NCBI GenBank assembly: GCA_963277665.1
Contig: OY728165.1
Span: 1,148,488,050 to 1,148,552,049, forward strand
Length of the DNA stretch: 64,000 nt
Origin: Viscum album
Lineage: Eukaryota > Streptophyta > Magnoliopsida > Santalales > Viscaceae
Direction of reading: 5' to 3'
A program made the translations under genes and the position numbers. Below, one piece after another: positions 1 through 12,342 of the stretch (the stretch's first letter is position 1; every line of letters starts with the position of its first letter). The notes under the pieces were generated by a model. It was not told the DNA's origin, did no database searches, and was given only the letters and a program-made list of their open reading frames with translations.

Positions 1-1745
1 TAGTGTTCCCAATATGACTCAATGTGTATGTTATCAGCTAAAAATCAACATTTTAGTTCAAAATGTATGTCACTCACTAAAAACTAATAAAACATGATCA
101 AATTGTAAAAATAATTTAGTAACACAATTCATAATTTATTTTTGATGTTTAGGAATTAGTCTCATATAAAACCGACACATGATGTGACTGATACAACTCA
201 AAGTGTCTGTTTTCAGTTTAAATTGATATTTTAATAAAAATTCAGTTGATATTCTCAAAATGGAGAAAATATATTTTAATTGTTTTGACACTTTCAGAAC
301 ATAATCCTTAATTCAAATTTTATGTGTAGGAATCAACTAATCATCATTCCATTGTATAATGCGACTGGTATGACTAAAAGTGTGTTTTAATTTAAAACTG
401 AGATTTTAGTTCAAAATAACCACCACATACTCAAAACTGAGAAAACTCTCTCAGATTTTTTTTGATAGTTTAGGAAAAAAATCCCCAAGTCATTTATAAT
501 GTCTAGGATTCATTCACACATCAATATGATACATTATTTGCTCGATATGACTCAAATTTTATGTTTTTAGTTTAAAATTGATATTTTAGTTCAAAATGTG
601 TTACTCTTACTAAAAACTTAGAAAAAATGCTCATATTGTCTTCATACTTTAGGAAAATGATTCATAAGTCATTTGTAACGTGTAAGAAATGGTATCACAA
701 CAAACCAACACATGGTGTGACCGATTTGACTCAAAGTAATTTTTTTATGTTTAAATTGATATTTTCGTAAAAAAGATATGTGACAAACTAAAAACTGAGA
801 AAACACATTTAGTTTGTTTCGATACTTTAGAAAAATGATCGTTAAGTCATTTTTTATGTGCATGAATAAACTGAGATTCAATATGACACACAGGGGGACC
901 AATATAAATCCAAGTGTGTATTTTTATTTAAAATTAAAATTTTAGTTCAAAACACACATCACATATCAATGCTAATAAAACACATTTGAATTATTTTTAC
1001 ACATTTTTACAATGATACATAGGTTATTTTTGTTTTTTTGGAATTAAGTAAATCTCAATTAAATAAAATATGTGATATTAATGACTCAAAGTGTCTGTTA
1101 TCAGTTTAAAATTGACATTTTAGTTCAAAATGTGTGTAGGAATCAGTCTCACATAAAACCGACACACAATGTGACTGATATGATTCAAAGTGCATGTTTT
1201 CAGTTTAAAATAAATATTAGTAAAAAAACATGTGACATAATCAAAACGTATCAAACACATTCTTATTATTGTCATACTTTAAGAAAATGATCCTTAAGTC
1301 ATTTTTGACATGTATGAATCAACCACACATCATTATCACTATGTGATCAGTATGACTCAAAGTGTGTCTTTTTATTTAGAATCAACCTTTTCTTTCCAAA
1401 CAAACATCACATAATAAAATACATGAAAACATATTATTATTTATTTGATACTTTAGAATAACCATCCAAAATTAATTTGTGATATGTAAGAATCATCCTC
1501 ACCTCAATATGACACACAGTGTGCCCAATATGACTCAAACTCTGCGTTTTGAGTTAAAAAAATGACATTTTAGATTAAAAAACACGAAATACTCAAAAAT
1601 GGGAGAAAAATTAAAATTGTTTTTGTACTTTAGTATTAAAACACATAATTCATTTGTGATGTGTAGGAATCTACCCCACCTCAGTACAATACATGGTGTG
1701 ATCGATATTTCTCAAATTGTGTGGTTTCAGTTTAAAAATGACATT
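1..1745. repeat. ~178-bp satellite tandem array
   Basis: About ten to eleven head-to-tail monomers are visible. The landmark 'actcaaagtgt' or a close variant recurs near 16, 195, 373, 549, 728, 907, 1083, 1184, 1354, 1532 and 1711. Steps are 176-179 bp, except one of 101 bp (monomer 1083-1183, internal deletion) and one of 170. Each monomer carries, in order, a 'ttttagtt(c)aaaat' block, a 'ctcaaaactgagaaaac' block, a 'gatactttaggaaaatgat' block and a 'gtgtaggaatcaacctcacat' block. The array starts before the window and fades after about 1745. Short open frames inside it are accidental. The monomer length is in the range of many plant centromeric or subtelomeric satellites; a centromeric role is only inference. 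Confidence 0.9.
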
Positions 1746-2246
1746 TTATTAATATATTGTTTCATTTTTATGGTTAATTTATTTATTTTTAGTATTACTA
1801 ATATAGTAATTATTTTATTGTATAGGTGCATTCTTTTTCTCAAATTGAGGTGGTTTTTTCAGCAACTGATACCATGATTGGGATTTTTTGAGAGGGGATC
1901 GGGTTTCAAAGATAACAAAACTGTTGATGTTTTTGAATGTTTTTATTAAATTGTACATGATAATGTAATTTTACAAAAAAATGTTTGAAATTTATATAAT
2001 ATAGTGTTTTTTAATTTATTTGTGATGTAATTGTTATTTCAATTAAATTATAAATTTTCAATATACCTGTATTTTATGAATTTTCTATATACTAGTATTT
2101 TCTGTTATAGTATGCTATAATTTTTATAGAAAATTACAACAGAATAATCTTTATTATCACTAGAAATTTATTGATAAAGGGGGATCCCCTTTAACAGTTC
2201 ATAGGAAAAAAAATTAGCACTGATAAAGACTTTTTCTTGCACTGTC
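1746..2246. other. AT-rich spacer without recognised gene
   Basis: This stretch lies between the satellite and the first LTR element. It is T/A-rich with homopolymer runs. The only structure seen is an almost perfect GC-cored palindrome near 2176-2192 (AAAGGGG-GATCCCCTTT) and a possible DNA-transposon-like end at 2232-2244, just outside the LTR start. No coding frame of interest is present. Confidence 0.6.
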
Positions 2247-2429
2247 TGTAACAAACTGAACTATTATAAATTAAATTTACCTTTGATTTAATTAAATGTC
2301 TTGTTTTTTAAAATGGATATAGAAAACACATGCACTCTATTTGTTTTTTTATATCCAATTTTATTTAAATGTATGCTAATTATTCTTACCGTTGATAATA
2401 TAGTCATTGAACAGTGATCACTGGACTAG

Positions 2430-2437
2430 TATAAATA
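2430..2437 (+). promoter_or_regulatory. Candidate LTR TATA box
   Basis: TATAAATA preceded by a 'tgatcac'-type palindrome. The same box sits at 5846-5853 in the other LTR, at 182-183 bp from each LTR start. Conservation in place and sequence between two otherwise diverged copies suggests the LTR promoter; transcription is not shown. Confidence 0.45.
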
Positions 2438-4590
2438 TGGGGTTTTAACAAATCATTTTGGCACAGAAAAAGGAAGAGATGGCCAAAACCAGTAGGATCG
2501 TATGCTATGAATCCCATTTATTGGGGCTTCTTAGAGAGATATCATTTATGGTATTTTTCCTATACCAATCCCAATCTGAGTTCTAACAACTTAATCATGA
2601 GAGAAACTATTTACGGGAGATGTTCAAGCTCATCGAGATCAAAACCCAATCCATGTTCACCGAATGACCCCAAGAAATCCCCACCATCGCACACCTTAAT
2701 CTTAAGGCGTATACTGGTGTAATAAAGGGAAATGTAACAAGAACTTATAATTATGATTATGTTCATTATTTTTGTATACAATAATGAATATACTTCCATT
2801 CTCTTACTATTACCTTGTAAATGATTTTCAAATGTACAAATAGTATTTTTGGGTAATATTTAAATTTAATTAATGAATCTATTTTGATGAATTAATGTAT
2901 TTTTTGAAATAAATAATATTTTGATAAAATATTATTATTAAATTAAATTTATTAATTATTAATTATCTTATAATTTTTATGAAGACAAAAGTAACTTTTA
3001 TTAAGGTTTGAAAACTATTTTTTCCAAAACCAGTCAATTTTCCATACATATATATTTTTTTTATTTTAAAAGTGAAAATTCACATATTTAGAAAATTATT
3101 TAGATTAAATTAATATTATTTTTGAAATGAGGATGTTGGAATCATCCAACAATGAATTTTTCATAATTTTCTGAGATAGTCGAATTTTTTGGTAAAAATT
3201 AAATACTGTATAAATATATAATGTATTAAATGGCATCATAATGACCCAATAGGGATGTAATAAAATACTATAAAAGGTATTTTTAGACAAATATAATTTT
3301 TTCATTTAAAATAATTTAATTTGAGGATTTTTTATTTATTTTATAAATACTTTGTGAATCCTCTCGGACATATAAAATATTTTAAGATTTTAAAATCATT
3401 TCCTTGAAAGTGTGACCCAGCTCTACACAATCAAGGGAAATATTATATTATATTTGTCCCTTATCCTTTTTAAATTATTTATAACACTACAATTTTTCAG
3501 AAACCAAGGGATGGTTTTAGGTTTTCAAAATTTTAGTGTGCATTGTCCAAAACCAAAATAATAAAGAATTCCCCCCACCTTTCCTATATGAACCCACCCA
3601 ATCACCATTTTCTCTTTACTAAAGCTCTTTAAAATTAGACCACCCAATCCAACCTACTCCATAGATTCCTCCCAATTCTCACCCAAGCTCCCAAGAATCC
3701 CCCATAAAGCCTTTGGGATCACACATCAAGTAAAGGGTCCTCTTCTTCATCACTTCCTTTCAATTCAAGAACCCTATTTGAAATTAGTCTTTAATTTAAA
3801 TTTGTTATATTTTTATCATTTTATAATAAATTATCTACTATACATTATATTTTCTTTAAATTAGTTATCATTTATCCTCCCCAATTTGTTCCCTTTCCTT
3901 AGCCATTATTTTGCCAAAATTCTCTAAGGGATATCCCTCTATCCTTTTTCTTCATGCTCCTCTTTTATGTCATGTATTTTAATTTCAATTTTACTGATAT
4001 GAGATATGTTATTACGTACCTCCTTAATATAAATTTGATGTATAAATTATGGTAACTCCCATTAATCCCCCATATGATCCTTTAAACCCACCCGTTACTA
4101 TGTCAAAATTCCATAAGGTATTTCTATTTTCACTTTCCATTCAAGAATTTATTTTATATTATGTATCTAAATTCCATTTCACATTTTGGGATATTATGTT
4201 CCATGATACCCTTATTATCCATCCCATGTATAAATAATTTGATTCCCATTTTTCTCTCATCAATCCAATTTATGAATTTCAATACAACGTCCTTATGTTG
4301 CCAAAATTGCACCGCGGTTTTCCATGATAAAATAATCATGTATTGAATACCATACCCATTATTCTGTCAAGGGTATTCAACTTTATGAACACATAATTAT
4401 TTAATTGAGACTTAAATTTATGAATTTTACATTCCCTGGTCATGGAATAAATTATGATGTTGAATGAATCTGTCTTATATGATCTATGTAGAACACTTAT
4501 GCATGAGATTGAAATGATTATGAAGGGTGTGGACTGATAGTCCTCCATTTCATTGGTTAATTTTTTATATCAGGATACACCATTGGAAAT

Positions 4591-4700
4591 GAGTGTTTAC
4601 TCATGATAATTCATGTAAAATTAGGGTTTACAAATTATAATTCATTTATAATGAGGGTTTACTAATGCTAATCCATGTGCAATGAGCCTTGGTTTATGCT
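4591..4700 (+). repeat. 31-bp minisatellite inside LTR (element 1)
   Basis: Three to four imperfect units of about 31 bp, beginning near 4591, 4622, 4653 and 4684. The unit resembles GAGGGTTTACTCATGCTAAT followed by 'ccatgtgcaat'. The partner LTR has the same array near 8026, 8056, 8086 and 8117, so it predates the insertion. Confidence 0.6.
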
Positions 4701-5099
4701 AATATCATGTTGTGTGTTGTTGCCACATTTTCATGTTATGAATATCATGCTATATCATGAACTTATGTTCATGTTACTTTTTTTCTCCATTGGAATTCCT
4801 ATTTACTGACATGTATTTTCATCCTCATGTTATTCCATGTTTATTCCCTTACTATTCTTTATACCTCTCCCTTTTCTTATGTATGTCTTTAAGTTATTCC
4901 ATGCATTTGCTATGTACGAATGATTGTTGTGGTCATATAATTTTTTTCAATAAAGATTTGTATTTCATGTTTTAAGTTGTTATGTAATGTTACTAATCCC
5001 CAAATACATTATACCTCTCAGGATTCAAAGTTGTATTAAGTGCATGTTTATGTAATAAATCATGTTTAAATGTGTATTAAAGATTAGGGTTGTTATAGT

Positions 5100-5111
5100 T
5101 GGTATTAGAGG
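5100..5111 (+). other. Primer binding site (tRNA-iMet-like), element 1
   Basis: TGGTATTAGAGG two bases after the LTR end matches the plant consensus TGGTATCAGAGC, complementary to the initiator tRNA-Met 3' end, with two mismatches. It fixes the + orientation and the 5' LTR end. Confidence 0.8.
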
Positions 5112-5650
5112 GCAGGTTTATGTATTTTTCGTATTAGGATTAGAAAACTCTAGTGAAATCCTTAGGGATAATACTACGTATAAAAAAATAAAACCTAAAT
5201 TTTTTTGAGTATAGAGTAATTTTTTTATCAAGAAAACACATCCTTTTCTGGATACATACAAGTATAGGTGGATCTAGCACAAATGTATCTAGGGGTAAAA
5301 CCCGTAAACACCACTTTTAGCTAGACTTGAATGAGAACTCATGCATGACAATCAGCCTTGCATTAATCTTGGTTAAACACTCCTGAGGGATATGATTTGT
5401 AAAATTCATAATCTCATTATTAACCACTATTAAAGTAACAAAAAACAATCCCATAAGAATATATATTAGGAAACATATCAAATATAACATAGATTTAAAC
5501 ATAGGGTATTACAAGTTAGGATATTTATTTTTTACATGTTTATCCTTTTATTTTCAATGTTTACTTTTATAGGCTTATTAACTATGTATTAATACCGTTA
5601 CCTATTTTCACTATATATTGTAAAACTAAATTTTGATGGTGAATTTTTTT

Positions 5651-5663
5651 AAGAGGGGAAGAA
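5651..5663 (+). other. Polypurine tract, element 1
   Basis: AAGAGGGGAAGAA is all purine and directly abuts the TGTAATG start of the 3' LTR at 5664. It is the expected plus-strand primer and independently fixes the 3' LTR start. Confidence 0.85.
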
Positions 5664-8533
5664 TGTAATGACCCGAATTGTAATAAATTAAATTTCCCAT
5701 TAGATTTAATTAGATGTATTATTTTATAAAATGGATACTAAAAACAAATGAAAAATATTTGTTTTATTATATCCAATTTTTTAAATTAATGTTTATTATT
5801 CATACCATTGATAATATAGTCATTGAGTAGTGATCACATGATTAGTATAAATATAGGGTTTTAAAAAATGCTTTTGGAACTGACAAAGGAAGTGATAACC
5901 ACAACTAGTAGGATCGTGCCCAACGAAGCCCATTTTTTAGAGATTATGAGAGATATAAAATTTATGTTATTTTCCTTATACCGATCCCAAGCTGAGATCT
6001 AATAACTTAAGAATGAGAAAAACTATTTATGGGAGAAGTTGAAGCTCATTGAAATCACAACACAAACCATGTTCACCGAATGGTCCCAAGAAAGTCCCAC
6101 CATCGCACACATAACTATTAGGGCGTATAATGGTGTAATAATGGGATACGTAAAAAGAATCTAGAAATATTTTTATGTGATTTATTTTTGTATAGAACAA
6201 TTAATATACTTATATTCTATTAATGTTACCTTATAAATTATTTTCTAAAGTAAAAATAGTATTTATGGTTAATATTCAAATTCAATTAAAGAATCTATTT
6301 TTATGAATTAATGTATTTTTGATATAAATAATATTTTAATAAAATATTATTATTAAATTTCATTTATTAAATATTAATGATCATATAATTTTTATGAAGT
6401 CAAAAGTAACTTTTATTAAGGTTTGAAAACTATTTTTGCCAAAACCTGTAAATTTTCAATAAATAATGGTTTTTATTTTAAAATTGAAAGGTCACATATT
6501 TATAAAATTATTTAGATAAAATTAATTCTATTTTTGGAATTAGGTTGCGAGAATTATGCAACCGTGATTTTTTCATAATTTTCTGAGACAGTTGAATTTT
6601 TGGGTAAAAATTAAATACTGTATAAATATATAATGTGTTTTATGACATCATAATAACCCAACAGTGATGTAATAAAATACTATAAAATTATATTCAAAAA
6701 CATATATTTTTGTTAATTTAAAATAATGTAATTTTAATTTTATTTAATTTATTTTATAATGCCTTAGTGAATCCTCCAAGTTATATAAAATATTTTAAGA
6801 TTTTAAAATCATTTTCATGAAAGTGTGACTCAGCTAAACATATGTAAGGAAAATATTTTAATATCTTCAGACATTATCATTTTAAAATAATTTATACCAC
6901 TACTAATTTCTTGAAACCATGGGCAAAAACCATGGATGGTTTTTGGTTTTCAATATTTTAGTGTGTAATGTCCAAAAATAAAATAATAAAGAATTCCACA
7001 ACCTTTCCCATAAAAACTCACACAAGAAGAATTTTATCTGCATTAAATATCATTGAAGTTAGACCACCCTCTTCCCCCAACTCCTTATTGTCCTTCCAAG
7101 GAACCCCAGTCTCCCAAGAAGCACCCCCCATGCCTTTGGGATCACACATCCAAGTAAGAGATCTTTTCCTTCTTCTCTTCCTTTCAATTCAAGAACCTTG
7201 TTTAAAATTGATATTTTTGATTTCAATTGTTAATATTTTAATGATTTTATAATAAATTTTATAAATTCCATTTGATTTTATTTCACTGAGTTATTATTTA
7301 TCATCACCCCATTTGGACCCTTTCCTAAGCCGTTACTATGCTAAAATTCTGTAAGGGATTTCCCTATCTCCTTCTTCTTCAGGAACCTATTTTATGTCAT
7401 GCCTTTTAATTTCAATATTATTGATTTAGGATATGTTCTTACATACCTCATTAATTTAAATTTGATGTTACATTATGGGATTTTCCATTCATTCCCATTA
7501 AGCACACTAGGATCCGTTAAACCCACCGGTTACTATACTAAAATTCCCTAAGGAATTTGTCTCTTCTCATTTCCATTCAAGCATTTCTTTTTTATTATAC
7601 ATTTAAATTCTATTTCACATGTTGGTATATTATGTTCCATGATACACTTACAATCCATACCTTGTATAAATAATTATAGACCCTTTATCTCTCATCAAAT
7701 TAATTTATGAATTTCTATATGACGACGTTATGCTTCCAAAATTGCACCACAATTTGCCATGCCAAAATCATCATATAGGGGATACCATAACCATTCCTCT
7801 ATCAAGTGTATTCACATTTATACACACATAATTATAAAATAGAGACTTATATTTATGAATTTCACATTGTTTGTTCATGTAATAAATGATGATGTTGAAT
7901 GAATCCATGTTATATAATCTATGAGGCACACTTAAGCATGAGATTTGAGTGATTATGAATGGTGTTCCCTGATAGCACTAAAATGCATTGGGTAATTCTT
8001 AGTATCACGATACACCATGTGAAATAAGGATTTAATCATGAAAATTCTTGTCTGTGAGGGGTTTTCATGCTAATTCATGTGCAATGAGGGTTTACTCATT
8101 CTAATCCATGTGCAATGAGCCTTGATTCAAGATAATATCATGTTGTTTGTTGTTTCAAAATTTCCATGTTATAAATATCAAGATATATCATACCTTTAAG
8201 ATCATGTTCCATTTTTGCTCCATTGATATTCCTATTGACTAACATATATTTTCTTCCTCATGTTATTCCATATTTATTCCCTTACTAAGCTTTATAGCTC
8301 ACGCTTTTCTTATGTATGTCCTTAGGTCAACCACATGCATTTCTATGTATCAAGGAATGATGTGGTCATATAAAAGAAGTTTTCAATAAAGATGTGTATT
8401 TCATGTTTTATGTTGTTATTTAATTCTCCTATGCCCAAAATACACCATTCCTCTTGATCGTTTGAGTTATAGTAAGTGAAAGTTTTTGTAATAAATCGGG
8501 TTTAAATGTGTAATAAAGACCAGGGTTGTTATA
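5664..8533 (+). repeat. 3' LTR of LARD-like element 1
   Basis: Partner of the LTR at 2247. It carries a TATA-like box at 5846-5853 and a minisatellite near 8026-8130, and ends 'gggttgttata'. Its length (2870 bp) is within 20 bp of the 5' copy despite many substitutions and small indels. Confidence 0.85.
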
Positions 8534-9795
8534 ATTTCTATAGTCCAATCTATAGTAGTGCATTGAGAAAATTTATATTTGGTAACATTTAACTGATTTG
8601 TGAAAAATCAAGTAATTTTCACTATTAAAGATAAAATTTATCTAATGTATCCATTGAGATAAATTTTAATTTAGGTTCTAAGGATCAAATTTGGGGATAT
8701 TTACTTATAATAATATTGTCTCCTAATAAAAGTTATTTCAAATAGAAGGTGAGAAATGTTTTGGATTTTTTTTTTGTACATCAAAATATTTATGTTGAAA
8801 ATTTTATCTCAACTTATTGATGAGATAAATTTCATATGAAAATTTATTAGGACAAATATTTTTTTGTTACATGTATTGGTGTAACCCATATTGTTAATTA
8901 AAATTTATTTTTGTATAACTATTACACAACTTTACCGAGGTGGGTGTGGTAAATTTATCTCACTCAACCGATGAGAAAAATTTAATGTCGACTATTACTT
9001 CACTCACATAATTATATTATACAAAAGTTGATGTTTTTTATTTTTCTCATTGGTTTATATTTTTTTTACTAATTACTGAGGATAAATTTTTGATTGTTTT
9101 TTGAATTTTTGTATCCACATCATTTTAAATTCATTAGTTATTTTTTAAATCACATAGATAATGAATAGATTATGTGGTTATCAACAGTAATATTATATCT
9201 AAATTTCTCCCAATTTACTTCTAAGATTTTTTTAGACTGAAACAATATTAAGAAAAAATAAAAAATTATCATATATATATAAATTAATTAATAACTAGGT
9301 GAAGTAAATTCCCAGTATAAACCCAAAAAATTCAATGTTCTAATGAATATTTGATTTTAATATGAGATATCCACAATGAAAAACTAATTTTAAATTTATC
9401 ACACTATATATGTGACATAAATTTCAACAATTGAATTCCTAAATACTTTTAGTTTACAATGACTTTTGGTTTATAGAAATGATTGTGGAATTACATATTG
9501 TAATTAACAATATGAAATTATATCTTAGTGGAGTCTATCTATACTTGGATTTCAATTATCAATATCAATTTTAAGGTAATATTTAATTAATTTCATGTTA
9601 AAAACTACTTATGGAATGTTCAATGTGAAATTTATCTCATGTGGATTCTAAGATGAAATTTACCTTATAAACTCTCATTTACAAGTACAAATCACTATTT
9701 ATGATTTTATTAGTTTAATAAATCACCTCAATGATGGAACTATTTTATTTATCTCACTGTATCAGTGAGATACACTTCAAGTACTAAACTACCAA
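8534..9795. repeat. Palindrome-cored degenerate tandem repeat, left arm
   Basis: An imperfect palindrome of the form AAATTTATCTCA - 8 to 12 nt - TGAGATAAATTT recurs near 8633, 8798, 8951, (half site) 9090, 9392, 9627 and 9746. Most gaps are near 150 bp or twice that. The 9392 copy is the variant AAATTTATCACA...TGTGACATAAATTT. Between the cores the units are too diverged to align by eye. The same motif with the same rough spacing reappears at about 52390-53160 beyond the copia element, so this looks like the left part of one array interrupted by that insertion. No gene is seen. Confidence 0.6.
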
Positions 9796-12342
9796 TTATC
9801 GGAGTTGGTTCCATAGAACCAATTGACTTTTTTACTTTCAATTATAAGTATATTAATAAATATATTTTCTATTAATTATTGTTTTTCTATGTAACATTAA
9901 TGTGATAATGGCATTATATTATTTGTCACATCGAAAGGTTATAGTAGTTTCTTATTTTAATGAGTGCCTAGAGATACTATGAAAATGTTCTTAGAAAATG
10001 TTATATGGTCTAGATAACATCGATTTGATAAGAAACTGATGATATTTGACTATCATGTGTTGGAGGCTCGAAATACATTGAGACTTCTCATGAATTTTTC
10101 ACATGGTTGCCTATAATAAGGGGGACAATGAGGACACACTCACTAATGTGAATTATACATGTTTGCGTGTCATTAGATATTGTTATCTATGAATGTGCAT
10201 ATTACTACTTAGACTTGATATTATTATTAAAATATATCATGAATAATGTAATTTTATGTATGGATGAAAAATATGATGAAATATTATTGGGATGATATAA
10301 CATACATTGGGTGTGTCATAAGTGATATGAAATTATTTAAATAAGTCAATAGAGGATGTGTCCCTTACATATTAATGGAAGAAGATATCTCTGATCCTTT
10401 GATTGAAATAGAACCATTTGATTAAATCATTTACCATGCTAGTTCTCTTAAGAGTTCATTTCAGAAATTCAATGAATGATAATTCAAGTGTATTGGGTGA
10501 GGACACAAATATGAATCCGTCATGATGAGATATTGGTGGAAAAAGAAATTATATTACACAATATCATTCATGGGAATGTTGTTGTCATTATGACATTAAA
10601 TTTTTATCTTAGGGTGTATTGACTTTTTTCAAGATGTTGATCTTAGAATTTATGTAATTTCATCTAATACGATTTAGAAAGAGGACTAGTGGGCTACACA
10701 CTAAGTGTATCCAAAATCTCAATAAATTCTATTAAATTTAATATTAATAAAATATATTATTCTCATCTTTTGGAATAATAATATTTCAAATAAATTTGGT
10801 CATTAATATTTAATAATGAGAAATTAAAGTTTAGAATATATGTATTAAAATTTATCACTTTTTTAACTTTCAAAAGTTAATAAATAAATATATATTTATC
10901 CACCAGTTTAGCATATAGATTAATATATAAATATTTATTTAGTTATGTGAATATTAATATAAATACTTTTTCATGAATTTAATGAATAAAATATTTATTT
11001 ATTTACATAATGTATAATATTTATTTTAGTAAATATTTTATTATTCATTGATCGATAATTTATATTGGAGGATTAATGATCCGAGTTAATCTCCTTATAG
11101 AACATACATATTTTTTCTTTAATTTCATTTAAATAAATGTAAATTTATTTATTTACAAAATGATATTTAAATAATAGCATGACATGGGATATAATAATAA
11201 CCATAATATTATTATTTTACATGAGGTATTTCCTAGATTAAATATATTTATAAGGGAATATGTGAAATTCTATATGTTTAACACGTTGTATATAAAGAAA
11301 AATATATCACATTTCTGTGGGATAAGTAGAGAAACATATAGTATGTTGGATTTAGTTCTCTATAAATAACTACTATGCACATTCAATTACTAAATATTCA
11401 TGTTATTTAATATTAGTTAGTATTTTATAACATGATAATCATTTTTCTACATGACATCTATGTGATAATTTCTTAAGGGTATCTTTCACACTGAAAGGTC
11501 AAAATAGTATTCTACTACGATAAGGACCCATAAGTATTATAATATTATTCTTAAATATATGTTCTATGGATGGATTATATCATTTAATGAGACAAAAATT
11601 ATAGAATCTATCAGTGGTGAAAAATCTTATTACTTTGAGACACTATCTCATGGTGTACGCCCTCTCTAATCTCAAGAAAATAAGTCATGAGAACATGACC
11701 CGCAAGTAAGAAATCTACATTCATATGTATCATTGGATGTTAATATATGTGGATGTTTGTAATGTCACATATAATTTAACAATATTATTAACTCATATCA
11801 TGATTCACATACTTTTATATATTTATGAAAACTGTGATAACGTATACTTATGATAAAGTATGATACAATTGATGTGTCATGAGTGATATTTCATTAATTA
11901 ATAATGTGTTGAAGTATTTTCCCCTTCTATTCTTCAAGATGAGTTGATATATTAGACTCTTTAATGGGAACATAATTTCCTTATTTATACCGTGACCATG
12001 AAACATGATTATAAATTTCATTTATCGAAATTCAAAGAATGATACATTGAGTACATAGTTTGATGACACCAGCATGCAACATGTTTCATTAGAGATGTCA
12101 AGATAAAGGGATTATATTGAATAGTGTCTGTTTGTATATGGTTATTTCTGTTATGTTATTTTACTTCTTTCTCTATGGGTGACTTAACAAGTTGTTATAT
12201 GCTTACCTTGTAATTTAGGTGTATCAACTTTATGCCACACAGAAAGGGGTTTAGTGGGTGACACACTAAGTGTATTAGGAACCCAATATAAATTTTATAT
12301 GAATTTAAAATTTTGAAAAAATATTTTTCTTGTATGCTGTTT
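9796..12342 (+). repeat. Copia 5' LTR, first part with duplicated U3 segment
   Basis: Begins next to 'ggttccatagaaccaa', matching 'gttccctagaaccaa' at the 3' LTR start (49685). The block 'gtgataatggcattatattatttgtcacatcgaaagg' style sequence occurs near 9900 and again near 11460, and 'gtgggctacacactaagtgtat' near 10690 and 12255, giving a period near 1.56 kb. The first unit ends near 11390, just past a TATA-like box (CTATAAATA, about 11359), so the duplicated part is mainly U3. The 3' LTR has one copy only. The part ends at 12342 where the gypsy element is inserted. Confidence 0.7.

Larger units (their letters stand above)
2247..5097 (+). repeat. 5' LTR of LARD-like element 1
   Basis: Aligns end to end with 5664-8533. 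Shared landmarks are the start TGTAA, a TATA-like box 183 bp in, 'cattgataatatagtcattga', 'ccatgttattcc' and the end 'gggttgttata'. Ends immediately before a 2-nt spacer and the PBS. Contains a 31-bp minisatellite near 4591-4700. No coding potential is conserved between the two copies. Confidence 0.85.
5098..5663 (+). other. Non-coding core of LARD-like element 1
   Basis: The 566 bp between PBS and PPT. It contains no open frame resembling gag, protease, RT, RNase H or integrase on either strand. A short stretch near 5260-5340 ('gtggatctagcac...ggggtaaaacccg') is less AT-rich but is not recognised. Confidence 0.75.
2247..8533 (+). mobile_element. LARD-like non-autonomous LTR retrotransposon 1
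   Basis: Two direct repeats of about 2.86 kb (2247-5097 and 5664-8533) flank only 566 bp. That core begins with a tRNA-iMet-like primer binding site and ends with a purine tract touching the second repeat. This is the full set of cis signals for reverse transcription with no gag or pol, so the element must have been mobilised in trans. Both LTRs start TGTAA and end near ...GTTATA, the same unusual TA end as the minus-strand gypsy element further right. LTRs differ at roughly one base in five where compared by eye, so it is old. No convincing target-site duplication was found. The family assignment (Ty3/gypsy-derived) is inferred from the PBS and PPT style. Confidence 0.85.

Noticed and set aside
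669..1877. Three small open frames in the left edge (77, 72 and 92 codons)
   Set aside because: They follow the satellite monomers and repeat their sequence; not genes.
6968..7252. 94-codon + strand frame in LARD 1 3' LTR
   Set aside because: The matching part of the 5' LTR (about 3545-3790) is not open, so there is no selection for coding.
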